Below, piece by piece: positions 7,794-17,605 of a stretch of DNA of 64,000 nucleotides; within the stretch, counting starts at the first letter, position 1, and every line of letters starts with the position of its first letter. The notes beneath the pieces are model-generated. The model did not search any database. It was given only the letters and a program-made list of their open reading frames with translations, and had not been told where the DNA came from. The position numbers were made by a program, and so were the translations under genes. Source of the stretch: Actinobacteria bacterium OV450 (GTDB taxonomy: Bacteria > Actinomycetota > Actinomycetes > Streptomycetales > Streptomycetaceae); contig LJCW01000011.1 of the NCBI GenBank assembly GCA_001298555.1, forward strand, positions 1 to 64,000. Direction: 5' to 3'.

Positions 7794-8927
7794 ATGAGTG
7801 ACACCGGGGACGCGGGTCGGGGTGCGGACCGGGACGGCCGCGGAGACCGGATCCGGGGTGAGGCCCGCGGCCACGCGCCGGTGCCGCTCTCGGTGCTGGA
7901 CCTCGTCACGGTCGGCAGCGGCAGCACCGCCCACGACTCCCTGCGCACGAGCGTCGACATCGCCCGCCTCGCCGAGTCCCGCGGGTACCACCGCCACTGG
8001 GTCGCCGAGCACCACTCGATGCCCGGGGTGGCCAGCTCCTCCCCGGCGGTGATCCTGGCCCACCTCGCCGCCCACACCTCCCGCATCCGGCTCGGCTCGG
8101 GCGGGGTCATGCTGCCCAACCACGCCCCGCTCGCGATCGCCGAGCAGTTCGGCACCCTGGAGGCGCTCGCCCCGGGCCGGATCGACCTCGGACTCGGCCG
8201 GGCCCCCGGCACCGACGGCCGCACCGCCGCGGCCCTGCGCGGGCCGGGGCGCCTCGACGAGGCCGCGGAGGAGTTCCCCCGGCAGCTCGTGGAGCTCACC
8301 CGCTTCCTCGACGACGACTTCCCCGACGGGCACCCCTACGCCCGCGTGCACGCGGTGCCCGGTCCCGTGCAGGGCCCCGCCGGGCGGCCTCCGCTGTGGC
8401 TGCTCGGCTCCTCCGGGTTCAGCGCCCGCCTCGCCGCCGAGCTCGGTCTGCCCTTCGCGTACGCCCACCACTTCTCGGCAGCCGGCACCCTGCCCGCGCT
8501 GGAGCTCTACCGGCAGACGTTCCGGCCCTCCGCCGTGCTGGACGCCCCGTACGCGGTGATCGGGGTGTCGGCGCTCGCCGCCGACACCGACGAGCAGGCC
8601 CGCGCCCAGGTGCTCACGGGGGCGCTGTCGATGCTGCGGCTGCGCAGCGGCCGGCCCGGACTGATCCCGACGCCCGAGGAGGCGGCGCGGTACGGGTTCT
8701 CCCCGCTGGAGCGGGAGTTCGTGGACGGCTGGCTCGCCAACGTCGTCCACGGCACGCCCGACGAGGTCCGCGCCGGCCTCGACGCCCTGGTGAAGCGCAC
8801 GGGCGCCGACGAGTTGATGCTGACCTCCAACGCACACAGCGGGGCGGCACGGGTGCGCTCGTACGGACTCCTGGCGGACGCGTACGGAATGCCGGTCCGG
8901 GAGCAGGGCGCGGCCACCGCGGTGTGA
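7794..8927 (+). CDS. LLM-class (luciferase-like) flavin-dependent oxidoreductase
   Basis: 377-residue TIM-barrel flavin enzyme of the MsnO8-type LLM subfamily. After a ~30-residue polar extension the conserved blocks are PLSVLDLVTVG, YHRHWVAEHHSMPGVASSSP, LGSGGVMLPNHAPL, EQFGTLEALAPGRIDLGLGRAPGTD and PLWLLGSSGFSARLAAELGL. These enzymes use FMNH2 or F420H2 on diverse substrates; the substrate is not predictable. GGGAG precedes the ATG. The next reading frame (lipoprotein) begins immediately after its TGA. Confidence 0.9.
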   Translation: MSDTGDAGRGADRDGRGDRIRGEARGHAPVPLSVLDLVTVGSGSTAHDSLRTSVDIARLAESRGYHRHWVAEHHSMPGVASSSPAVILAHLAAHTSRIRLGSGGVMLPNHAPLAIAEQFGTLEALAPGRIDLGLGRAPGTDGRTAAALRGPGRLDEAAEEFPRQLVELTRFLDDDFPDGHPYARVHAVPGPVQGPAGRPPLWLLGSSGFSARLAAELGLPFAYAHHFSAAGTLPALELYRQTFRPSAVLDAPYAVIGVSALAADTDEQARAQVLTGALSMLRLRSGRPGLIPTPEEAARYGFSPLEREFVDGWLANVVHGTPDEVRAGLDALVKRTGADELMLTSNAHSGAARVRSYGLLADAYGMPVREQGAATAV

Positions 8928-9038
8928 CCCGCCCGTGTCATCGGCACCATCGCGCTCGTCGCCGCGCTCGGCGGCGGCCTGGCCGCGTGCGGACCGCAGG
9001 AGGACGCCGCCGGCGGCTCCTCCTCCGGTCCGTCCGCG

Positions 9039-9473
9039 GTGGCGAAGCCGTCCGCGTCCGCAGGTGCCTCCAAGGCCGACCCCGCCGGGTCGGGCGGCGG
9101 CGGGAACGACTGCGGCAAGCCGCCGACGCCGCCCGCCGGCGTCAAGATCGTCCAGGTGGGCCTGCACCGCGACATCGCGGTCTTCGAGGCCATGGACGCC
9201 CAGCCCAAGTGCACGTCCAACGACTGGATCTACCACGGCGAGGGCGAGCCGAAGGGGTACAAGCTGCCCGCCGGGGTCAAGGGCGAACTGGCCACCGGCC
9301 CGGGCAAGTTCCAGGCGGTGTACCGCGAGGAGCTGTCGAAGCACATCGACGGCTGCCTGCGCGAGGACTGCAACGTCGTCAAGCAGCCCTACTCCTGTTA
9401 CGGCAACGTCTACGAGATCACGCTCGACTCCAAGGGCGAGGTGCAGACGATGCGCGAGCGCTGGTCGGTCTGA
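9039..9473 (+). CDS. Small putative lipoprotein; conserved 5' part lacks a start codon
   Basis: From GTG 9039 the frame encodes 144 residues with a Ser/Ala/Gly-rich start and a folded Cys-containing C-terminal half (NDCGKPP..., AQPKCTSNDWIYHGEGEP, DGCLREDCNVVKQPYSCYG). In the same frame the codons 8940-9038 encode IGTIALVAALGGGLAACG, a textbook lipoprotein signal with lipobox LAAC, but there is no ATG/GTG/TTG between the upstream in-frame TGA (8925-8927) and that signal. Either a rare start (ATC 8940), a frameshift or indel near 8930, or loss of the start has occurred. Function unknown. The Cys count suggests disulfides in an extracytoplasmic protein. Confidence 0.6.
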   Translation: MAKPSASAGASKADPAGSGGGGNDCGKPPTPPAGVKIVQVGLHRDIAVFEAMDAQPKCTSNDWIYHGEGEPKGYKLPAGVKGELATGPGKFQAVYREELSKHIDGCLREDCNVVKQPYSCYGNVYEITLDSKGEVQTMRERWSV

Positions 9474-9584
9474 CCCGGCGGCGGCGCCGGCCCGGTGCGC
9501 CCGCGAGGTGATGGATCGCAGGCGAACGGAGTTCTGCTGGTTTGTTGCCGCAACCTTGCGGGAGTGTGGCCTAAGGCACCCTTA

Positions 9585-9615
9585 AACCGCTCGTCACCCG
9601 GGGTGGCGAGCGGTT
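9585..9615. terminator. Hairpin between the lipoprotein and chitinase genes
   Basis: AACCGCTCG..CACC pairs with GGTG..CGAGCGGTT around a 3-nt loop, giving about 14 bp with one T-G pair. It insulates the chitinase promoter from upstream transcription. Confidence 0.7.
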
Positions 9616-9660
9616 CCGTATATGCGCTCAAGCCTCTGACAAGGGGATTTCCCCGCCAAG

Positions 9661-9688
9661 TGGTCTAGTCCTTCTTTGGTCCAAACCA
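9661..9688 (+). promoter_or_regulatory. Tandem chi-box / DasR-like operator of the chitinase
   Basis: TGGTCTAGTCCT (9661-9672) and TGGTCCAAACCA (9677-9688) are directly repeated with a 16-bp period, 85-112 nt before the chitinase ATG. Both resemble the Streptomyces chitinase direct repeat and the DasR dre core. Confidence 0.75.
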
Positions 9689-9772
9689 TTGACTCGGGCC
9701 TCGGGTGATCGCTATCACTTCTCACACCCGAACCTCTTGCTTCCCCCCTCCCATCCCCCCCGGAGGCAGTTC

Positions 9773-11467
<1,695 letters not shown>

Positions 11468-11498
11468 TCTCCCCCCACCCCGCGCCGAGCGATGCCTG

Positions 11499-11530
11499 CG
11501 CCCCGCACCCGGTTCCCCCGGTGCGGGGCG
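11499..11530 (+). terminator. Hairpin after the chitinase
   Basis: CGCCCCGCACC pairs perfectly with GGTGCGGGGCG around a 10-nt loop, 31 nt after the chitinase stop. Confidence 0.8.
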
Positions 11531-11570
11531 GAGGTGTGTCACATGGCTGCCGGATTCCGGACACCGCTGA

Positions 11571-12485
11571 GTGGCGGCCTCGCTACGCTCGGCCACAGGT
11601 GAATCCGACCCGCGTCTCGATGGGGGTGACCGTCCCTTGGTCCTGGCCCGCGACCTCGATCCCAGCGCCTCACCGCTGGACTACTACGGCTACGAACTGC
11701 GTCGGCTGAGAGAGGCCGCAGGTCTGAAACAGGGGCAGTTGGGGGACATCATCTACTGCACGGGCTCGCTGATCGGCCAAGTGGAGTGCACGAAGAGGGT
11801 GCCGACCAGGGATTTCTCGGAGCGGCTGGACGCCGCGCTCGGCACGGACGGGACGTTCTCCCGGCTGGTGGGTCTCGTCCTGCGGAGCGTGCTGCCGACG
11901 TGGTTCCAGGCGTACGCGGAGATGGAGGCCCGGGCGACGTACATCTCGACGTTCCAGTGCCAGTTGGTGTACGGGCTCCTTCAGACGGAGGCTTATGCCC
12001 GGGCGGTGCTGGGCGTCGAGAATCCAGGCACGCTCGACGCTGCCGTAGCGGCCCGCATGGATCGGCAGCGCGTACTGACCCGCGAAAATCCGCCAGTCCT
12101 GTGGGTGGTCCTGGACGAGGCCGCTCTCCATCGGGAGATCGGAGGCCGTGAGGTCATGCGCAAGCAACTGGCCCACCTGTTGAGCCTCCAGGGCCAGCAG
12201 TGGCTGGAGATCCAGGTCCTACCCTTCAAGGTCGGCCAGCACGCGGGAATGATGGGCTCGTTTACCCTGCTGCGCTTCGGCGACGATCCGGATGTCCACT
12301 ACTGCGAGAGCTACGACTCCGGGCACATGACAGCCAATCCGCAAGTGATCAAGGAGCGTTCGGTCGGCTACGCTCGCCTCCAGGCCGAGGCTCTCTCTCC
12401 CCGGGCGTCGGCAGAGCTGATCGCTCGCGTAATGGAGGAACGCTATGGGAAGCATCCAGAACCTGACGAGCGCGCTGTGGCGTAA
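11571..12485 (+). CDS. XRE-type helix-turn-helix, DUF5753 (Scr1-like) regulator
   Basis: Typical Streptomyces XRE-DUF5753 protein, up to 304 residues. The HTH is at about 45-100 (LRRLREAAGLKQGQLGDIIY, GSLIGQVECTKR). The DUF5753 domain follows with VLRSVLPTWFQAYAEMEARA, QLVYGLLQTEAYARAVL and the late QWLEIQVLPFKVGQHAGMMG. TTG 11637, preceded by GGGGGTG, would remove 22 poorly conserved residues and is a credible alternative to GTG 11571. The gene overlaps the DUF397 gene by 41 nt. Such pairs are abundant in streptomycetes and act on development or antibiotic genes; the target here is unknown. Confidence 0.85.
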   Translation: MAASLRSATGESDPRLDGGDRPLVLARDLDPSASPLDYYGYELRRLREAAGLKQGQLGDIIYCTGSLIGQVECTKRVPTRDFSERLDAALGTDGTFSRLVGLVLRSVLPTWFQAYAEMEARATYISTFQCQLVYGLLQTEAYARAVLGVENPGTLDAAVAARMDRQRVLTRENPPVLWVVLDEAALHREIGGREVMRKQLAHLLSLQGQQWLEIQVLPFKVGQHAGMMGSFTLLRFGDDPDVHYCESYDSGHMTANPQVIKERSVGYARLQAEALSPRASAELIARVMEERYGKHPEPDERAVA

Positions 12486-12705
12486 GTCGTCCTACAGCGG
12501 CTCCAACGGCGGCGAGTGCGTCGAGTGCGCCCCCCTCGGCGCCGCCGCCTGGCGCAAGGCTTCGTTCAGCGGCGGGACCGGCGGTGACTGCGTCGAGGTG
12601 GCCACTCAACCCTGCCTCGTCGCCGTCCGGGACTCCAAGGACCCCGAAGGCCCCGCCTTCACCGTCGCCCCCGCGGCCTTCGCGGCCTTCGTGCGCAGCC
12701 TCTGA
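12445..12705 (+). CDS. DUF397 protein with two DUF397 units
   Basis: 86 residues with two copies of the DUF397 signature: ALWRKSSYSGSNGGECVEC and AAWRKASFSGGTGGDCVEV, then VAVRDSKDPEGPAF. DUF397 proteins are the usual partners of XRE-DUF5753 regulators, and this start lies inside the 3' end of that gene. GGAGG is 8 nt upstream of the ATG. The doubled motif is seen in only part of the family. Confidence 0.88.
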   Translation: MGSIQNLTSALWRKSSYSGSNGGECVECAPLGAAAWRKASFSGGTGGDCVEVATQPCLVAVRDSKDPEGPAFTVAPAAFAAFVRSL

Positions 12706-12722
12706 CGGGCCCGGGCGGAGCC

Positions 12723-12753
12723 CTGGGGGCACCTCCCAGCGGTAGCTGGGGAG
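12723..12753. repeat. Dispersed Streptomyces palindromic element
   Basis: CTGGGGGCACCTCCCAGCGG followed by TAGCTGGGGAG can fold with CTCCCAGC against GCTGGGGAG. This sequence type is, from general knowledge, scattered through many Streptomyces genomes between genes. Here it sits just after the DUF397 stop and may also act as a terminator. Confidence 0.55.
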
Positions 12754-12828
12754 AAACGGAGAAAGGGCGGGGCGGGGAGACGGCACCGCGCAGCGGCCCC
12801 TGCACCCGCCCCGCAGGGCCCCGCAGGG

Positions 12829-14658
12829 TCACGCCCCGGGGCAGGTGCCGATCATCTCGGCGATCCGCTCCGGGGCCACCGCGCGCGAGTACAGCCACCC
12901 CTGACCGGTGTCGCAGCCGACGCGGCGCAGCCGGGCCGCCTGACCGGCCGTCTCCACGCACTCCGCCGTCACCGTCAGGCCCAGCCGGTGCGCGAGCTGC
13001 ACCAGGGCCTCGACGATGGTCTCGTCGGCCGGGTTCGGGTGGGCGCCCTCGTCGTAGCGGAACCCGCGGACGAAGGAGCCGTCCAGCTTCAGCACGGACA
13101 CCGGAAGCCGGCTCAGGTACGCCAGGTTCGAATAGCCGGTGCCGAAGTCGTCGATGGCGATCCGCACCCCCATGTCGCTCAGCGCCTGGAGCGCCTGGAG
13201 CGGGCGTCCCGCGGAGCCCATCACCGCCGACTCGGTCAGCTCCAGCTGGAGCAGCTGGGGGGCCAGCCCGGTCTCGGCCAGGATCTCCGCCACGTCGCCG
13301 ACCAGGTCGGAGTCCCACACCTGGCGGACCGCCACGTTGACGGACACGAAGACCGGGGAGTCGCTCGGCTGCTCGATCTGCCAGCGCCGGGCCTGCCGGC
13401 AGGCGGTCCGCAGCACCCACCGTCCCAACTGGACGATGGAGCCGTCCTCTTCGGCGATCCCGATGAACCGATTCGGCGTCAGCGTGCCGAACTGGGGGTG
13501 GTTCCAGCGGACCAGGGCCTCCACCCCGCGCACCGCGCCGCTCTCCAGGTCCACGAGCGGCTGGTACTCCAGCGCGAACTCGCCCCGCTCCACCGCCGGC
13601 CGCAGGGTCGAGCTGAGCGCCTGGCGGGTCATCCGGTGCGCGTTGCGCTCCGGGTCGAACAGCGTCCAACGCGCCTTGCCGTCCGCCTTCGCCCAGTACA
13701 GGGTCGTGTCCGCGGCCTGCATCAGCCCGGTCGCCGAGGTCCCGTCCGTGGCCCGCTCCACCACGCCGATCGACGCCGAGACCGACAGCCGCTGCCCGGC
13801 CAGGTCGAACGGCTCCTGTACGGCGGCCAGGACGCTGCGCGCCAGGTCGGCGAGCTCTTCGGTGCCGGTGGAGTCCTCGACCAGCAGGGCGAACTCGTCG
13901 CCGCCGAGGCGTGCCACCAGGTGCCCGCCGGTGCGCCCGTAGCCGGACTGGTCGGCGCACTGCGTCAGCCGGGCCGCGACGGCGGTCAGCAGCCGGTCGC
14001 CGACCCGGTGGCCGAGGGTGTCGTTGACCGCCTTGAACCCGTCGAGGTCGAGGTAGCACAGGCCGATCCGCCCGGTGCCGCCCTGCTCGTACGAGGAGGC
14101 CTCCAGGGCGGCGGAGAGCCGCTCGAAGAACAGCGCCCGGTTGGGCAGCCGGGTCACCGGGTCGTGCATCTGGAGGTGGCGCAGCCGGGCCTGGAGGTCG
14201 CGGCGGTCGCTGATGTCGGCCACGGACAGCAGGACGTCCCGGGTGCCGGGCACGGGCCCGAGGGTGACCTCGGTCCACAGCGAGTGCCCGTCGGGGTGTT
14301 TGAGCCGGCGGGTGCAGCGCAGCCGGGCCTGCCGGCCCCGGAGCACCTCCTGGTAGGCCTGCCAGGTGCGGGCCTCGGCGCCGAGGTCGACCAGGTCGGC
14401 CGCGGCCTGTTCGACGAGCGCGTGCGGCTCGGTGCCCAGCAGCCCGGCCAGGGCCGCGTTGGCGGCGACGACGTGGCCGGACCGGTCGACGACGGCCATG
14501 GCGAGGTGGGCCGCGTTGAAGGCGGCCCGGTAGTCGCGCAGTTCGGACTCGGTGCGGGTGGGCTTCGGCGGCGTGTCCGGCACGGCTTGGTGACGCTCCG
14601 TAATGTCCGATCGGGTGCTGCCGGCCGCCGAACCGGTTCCCTCTGAGGTTCCGCTCAC
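12829..14658 (-). CDS. cdgA: PAS-GGDEF-EAL cyclic-di-GMP signalling protein (CdgA-type)
   Basis: 609 residues from GTG 14658 (GGGAG about 7 nt upstream). Order: PAS (about 40-150; AFNAAHLAMAVVDRSGHVVA), GGDEF (160-335; ARLGGDEFALL with intact GGDEF at 252-256 and LDLDGFKAVNDTLGH), EAL (345-605; GVEALVRWNHPQFG, DDFGTGYSNLAYL, TAECVET). Both catalytic signatures are intact, so synthesis and breakdown of c-di-GMP are both possible. The inhibitory RxxD site before GGDEF is absent (RTGG). There are no membrane segments, so it is probably cytoplasmic. The symbol rests on domain order and remembered gene order (S. coelicolor cdgA, a BldD target), not on alignment. An in-frame extension to 14931 is unlikely to be translated. 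Confidence 0.85.
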   Translation of the reverse strand: MSGTSEGTGSAAGSTRSDITERHQAVPDTPPKPTRTESELRDYRAAFNAAHLAMAVVDRSGHVVAANAALAGLLGTEPHALVEQAAADLVDLGAEARTWQAYQEVLRGRQARLRCTRRLKHPDGHSLWTEVTLGPVPGTRDVLLSVADISDRRDLQARLRHLQMHDPVTRLPNRALFFERLSAALEASSYEQGGTGRIGLCYLDLDGFKAVNDTLGHRVGDRLLTAVAARLTQCADQSGYGRTGGHLVARLGGDEFALLVEDSTGTEELADLARSVLAAVQEPFDLAGQRLSVSASIGVVERATDGTSATGLMQAADTTLYWAKADGKARWTLFDPERNAHRMTRQALSSTLRPAVERGEFALEYQPLVDLESGAVRGVEALVRWNHPQFGTLTPNRFIGIAEEDGSIVQLGRWVLRTACRQARRWQIEQPSDSPVFVSVNVAVRQVWDSDLVGDVAEILAETGLAPQLLQLELTESAVMGSAGRPLQALQALSDMGVRIAIDDFGTGYSNLAYLSRLPVSVLKLDGSFVRGFRYDEGAHPNPADETIVEALVQLAHRLGLTVTAECVETAGQAARLRRVGCDTGQGWLYSRAVAPERIAEMIGTCPGA

Positions 14659-15004
14659 CGTTGGCTCCCGCAGTGCTCGTGAGTGTCCGTGCAGGAAAGT
14701 GTGCCGATCATAGAGGCACCGTACGGCCCTATCCAGCGGCGTCGCCGTGCGGGGCACGGGACTTCGGCGTGCTGACGCCCCCTCGGTCACGTACCGCGCG
14801 ATCGTTTCTGCACAGCTCTGAGCAGCGGAAGCCTGCTGTTGATCTCCCGTGATCGGTCGTGACGTTCTGTAGGCATGTGGGTGAACCCCGCGGGTCACCG
14901 GCTTGCCGTAGTGCTCACTCGTGTGGGGCACCGGAACAGGGCATTAGTAAGACAATCCCCTCAGGGTGGGACGAGATGGTACGAATCCACCACCGGAGGT
15001 CGAT
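14659..15004. other. Divergent intergenic region, cdgA / metalloprotease
   Basis: 346 nt between two divergent genes, so it should hold both promoters. I see no tRNA, no strong hairpin and no clearly recognisable operator. Short reading frames here have no family features. Confidence 0.5.
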
Positions 15005-16240
15005 GTGCGGCGACAGCAGACACCCGGGGGAGTGGAACGCTCCCCGATGAGAAGCACGGCGGCCGCGCTCACCTCCATGACGGCGCTCGCCGCCATGTCC
15101 CTCGTCGCGGGTCCCGCGGTCGCCGATCCGGGGGCCGCCCCGTGCGCCCTGACCCGCACGTCGGCGCACCACTCCCTCGGCCTGGACACCTGGAACCGCG
15201 CCTATCCCAGGCCCGTGCGCACCCTCAACGCGGTCATGGTGTTCCTCTCCTTCCCCGATCACGGGACCACGCTGACGACGGACCAGCTGACCGGCGACTA
15301 CTTCCCCGCGACCAGCGACTTCTTCGAGCGGGCCTCCTACGGGAGGTTCCGGCTGGTCCCGCACCCGCAGAAGCAGTGGATCCGGATGCCCAAGCCCTCC
15401 ACGGCGTACGGGATACAGCGTGACTGGGCCGCCGAGGACCGGGCGGCGTACCTGCGGGACGCGGTCGCGGCCGCCGACCGCGAGGTGGACTTCTCGCAGT
15501 ACGACATCGTGTACTTCATCGCCGACCCGGACGCGCCCGGCGTGGACTCGGACGCCACCAAGGTCGTCAACTTCGACCGTCCGATCAGGGCGGACGGGAA
15601 GGACCTGCGGCGGATCGTGACCGTCTTCGAGCGGCACCCCCCGGACCGCAACGTACTGGCGCACGAGACCGGCCACGTCTTCGACCTGCCCGACCTCTAC
15701 CACCGGCCGACGGACGGCAAGGGCGACTGGGACACGTACGTCGGCGACTGGGACGTCATGGGCAGCCAGTTCGGCATGGCGCCGGACCTGTTCGCCTGGC
15801 ACAAGTGGAAGCTCGGCTGGCTGGACGCCTCGCAGGTGGACTGCGTGCAGTCGGGTTCCTCGCTGCACACCCTGCTGCCGCTGGCCCAGGCCCCGGCGCC
15901 GGGTGCGACGGGCGGGACCCGGCTCGCGGTGATCCGCACCGGCACCGGCAGTGCGATCGCGGTCGAGGCGCGGGGCTCCGCCGGCAACGACGGGGACACC
16001 TGCACCGAGGGCGTCCTGGTCTACCGGGTGCGCAACGAGGCCGCGTCGGGCGGCGGGCCGATCGAGGTGCTCGACGGGCATCCGGGTACGGAGGCGTGCT
16101 GGGACCGCTCGGTGTACCCGCCGCTGGCGGACGCGCCGCTGGAGGTGGGCGAGGCGTTCACGGTGCCGGGGGAGCGGATCAGGATCGAAGTGGCGGACCG
16201 CACCCCCTCGGGTGCGTACACGGTCAAGATCACGACCTAG
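15005..16240 (+). CDS. Secreted M6-like zinc metalloprotease
   Basis: 411 residues from GTG 15005 (GGAGG 5 nt upstream). Signal peptide: MRSTAAALTSMTALAAMSLV ... GPAVA, cut near ADPGAAPC. Zinc motif HETGHVFDLPDLY at about 207 and a Met-turn-like DVMGSQFG further on. FERASYGRF and YDIVYFIADPD match the immune-inhibitor-A-type catalytic domain, and a ~120-residue beta-rich C-terminal part follows. Compared with the usual HExxHxxGxxD, the glycine is Asp here. It probably degrades extracellular proteins. ATG 15047 is an alternative start that would shorten the n-region. A terminator follows directly. Confidence 0.82.
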   Translation: MRRQQTPGGVERSPMRSTAAALTSMTALAAMSLVAGPAVADPGAAPCALTRTSAHHSLGLDTWNRAYPRPVRTLNAVMVFLSFPDHGTTLTTDQLTGDYFPATSDFFERASYGRFRLVPHPQKQWIRMPKPSTAYGIQRDWAAEDRAAYLRDAVAAADREVDFSQYDIVYFIADPDAPGVDSDATKVVNFDRPIRADGKDLRRIVTVFERHPPDRNVLAHETGHVFDLPDLYHRPTDGKGDWDTYVGDWDVMGSQFGMAPDLFAWHKWKLGWLDASQVDCVQSGSSLHTLLPLAQAPAPGATGGTRLAVIRTGTGSAIAVEARGSAGNDGDTCTEGVLVYRVRNEAASGGGPIEVLDGHPGTEACWDRSVYPPLADAPLEVGEAFTVPGERIRIEVADRTPSGAYTVKITT

Positions 16241-16259
16241 TGCGGCGGTGCAGCACGAC

Positions 16260-16293
16260 GAAGAAGGCCCCCACTTGCGTGGGGGCCTTCTTC
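16260..16293. terminator. Bidirectional terminator between the protease and tRNA-Lys
   Basis: GAAGAAGGCCCCCAC pairs perfectly with GTGGGGGCCTTCTTC around a TTGC loop, with T/C-rich flank on the plus strand. It serves the protease gene on plus and the tRNA on minus. Confidence 0.92.
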
Positions 16294-16299
16294 CGTCTG

Positions 16300-16373
16300 T
16301 GCGCCGCCAGGGACTCGAACCCCGGACCCGCTGATTAAGAGTCAGCTGCTCTAACCAACTGAGCTAGCGGCGC
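16300..16373 (-). tRNA. tRNA-Lys (anticodon CTT), second identical copy
   Basis: The reverse complement is identical over all 74 nt to the tRNA at 6618-6691, including anticodon CTT and discriminator A. CCA is not encoded. Confidence 0.97.
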
Positions 16374-16391
16374 TTGCTGACGAGGAAGACA

Positions 16392-16943
16392 TTAGCAGGG
16401 AGATGGCCGGAAGGAAAAATCGATATCCGCAGCTCGGGCGGCGCGGACGTACGCCCACAGGAGCGCCTCCGGTCCCGGCAGCCAGGGGGTGCGGGTGTCG
16501 GGGGCGACGAGCCAGCGGGACGGGCCGGGGGTGGCGGCCAGCGGCGGCACGGTGACGGCGTCACCGTGGCCGTGGCACAGCGGCGCGGGAACGGAACTGC
16601 CCCACTCCTCCCACGCCAGCAGCGCGGGCAGGCGGTGCGCGGTCCCGGTCGCGGCGAACAGCAGCATCCGTCCCCGGTGCACGGCGACGGGCCCGGAGCC
16701 GGGACCCTCGGCCCAGAGCAGGTCGAGCATGCGGCGCCCGAGGACGACCGGGACGTTGACGACGTCGAAGGCGGTCCCGCAGGGCAGTACGGCCGGCGCG
16801 GTGGCCCGGGCCTCCCAGAGCTCCAGGGTGCGGTGCGGGTGCGCGGACGCGGAGGCGAGCCAGGCGGCGCCCTGGGGGGTGACGTGGGTGGCGGTGCGTG
16901 CGTCGAGGGTGGGGCAGGCCGGTGCCGTCGTCAGCGTCGTCAT
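16392..16943 (-). CDS. Small bifunctional DNA primase/polymerase-like protein
   Basis: 183 residues from ATG 16943. Resembles the short actinomycete prim-pol (AEP) proteins: TPQGAAWLASASAHPHRTLE, CGTAFDVVNVPVVLGRRML, GPVAVHRGRMLLFAATGT, HGHGDAVTVPP and a C-terminal WLPGPEALLWAYVRAAR. The catalytic Asp pair of true primases is not obvious, so activity is uncertain. It lies 18 nt upstream of the tRNA-Lys 5' end on the same strand. Such genes occur both in core streptomycete genomes and near tRNAs in integrative elements; nothing else here indicates an element. Confidence 0.65.
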   Translation of the reverse strand: MTTLTTAPACPTLDARTATHVTPQGAAWLASASAHPHRTLELWEARATAPAVLPCGTAFDVVNVPVVLGRRMLDLLWAEGPGSGPVAVHRGRMLLFAATGTAHRLPALLAWEEWGSSVPAPLCHGHGDAVTVPPLAATPGPSRWLVAPDTRTPWLPGPEALLWAYVRAARAADIDFSFRPSPC

Positions 16944-17095
16944 ACGGACCGGTCTACCCGGCGTAGCGAACCGGTTTCCGGGAGTTACGGAAAATCCGGA
17001 CAGGGCGGGGGGTGATGGGCTATGTTGCGCCCCGCATATGCCAGGTGTGAGATCCGTCGCATCCGAGGGGGCCGCCGGGCACGGCCGAGCCGGGG

Positions 17096-17446
17096 CTATG
17101 CGCTTTCCGGGCCCGCCTCGCGCCGGAGGGATTCGCCGAACTCGATCATCTTGTACGCGTAGTCCTCGGTCCACTCCGCCCGCGCGGCGATCTCCGCCGC
17201 CGGCAGCCGGTCGAACCGGCGGGGATCGGCGAGCTGCGCGGCGGCCAGCGCCTGGAACTCCACCGCCCGCTCCTGCGCCGCCCGGAAGGCGAGCGTCAGC
17301 TCGGTGGCGCGGGCCAGCAGCTCGCGCGGATCCTCGATCGACTCCAGGTCGAAGAAGTGCTCCGGGTCCGTGGCGGCCTCCGAGGGCTCGAAGAGCAGCG
17401 GCGCGGGCCGCGGCTTCCGCTCGGTCGTCCGCTCGGGCTCTGCCAT
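17096..17446 (-). CDS. Conserved hypothetical protein, helical
   Basis: 116 residues from ATG 17446, chosen because GGAGG lies about 9 nt upstream. Acidic and helix-rich, without signal peptide or membrane segment: DPEHFFDLESIEDPRELLAR, FRAAQERAVEFQALAAAQLA, WTEDYAYKMIEFGESLRREA. I do not recognise a family. It stands alone between two other small minus-strand genes. Confidence 0.65.
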   Translation of the reverse strand: MAEPERTTERKPRPAPLLFEPSEAATDPEHFFDLESIEDPRELLARATELTLAFRAAQERAVEFQALAAAQLADPRRFDRLPAAEIAARAEWTEDYAYKMIEFGESLRREAGPESA

Positions 17447-17540
17447 GCCTGTCCTCCTGGTGCGCGTTCGGGATCCTTCCGGGCCACCCTCCATTGTCCA
17501 ACGTCGCGCAAGAGCGCCCCTTCCCGCTCGTGGCGGGCTC

Positions 17541-17590
17541 TTCGACGGTCCTCGGCGGTCCTCGCCGGTCCTCGGCGGTCCCGGGCGGTC
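17541..17590. repeat. Five 10-bp tandem repeats (CTCGGCGGTC)
   Basis: TTCGACGGTC, CTCGGCGGTC, CTCGCCGGTC, CTCGGCGGTC, CCGGGCGGTC in succession in the gap between two minus-strand genes. All units end in GGTC. Confidence 0.9.
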
Positions 17591-17605
17591 CTGCGCGCAG
17601 GCCGG

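Noticed and set aside
14859-15050. Short frames in the cdgA/protease gap as extra genes
   Set aside because: No ribosome-binding site, no family features, and they overlap the likely promoters and the protease start.
16300-16943. Integrated element at the second tRNA-Lys, suggested by the prim-pol-like gene
   Set aside because: No integrase, excisionase, transfer genes or truncated tRNA copy nearby, and composition is like the rest of the window.
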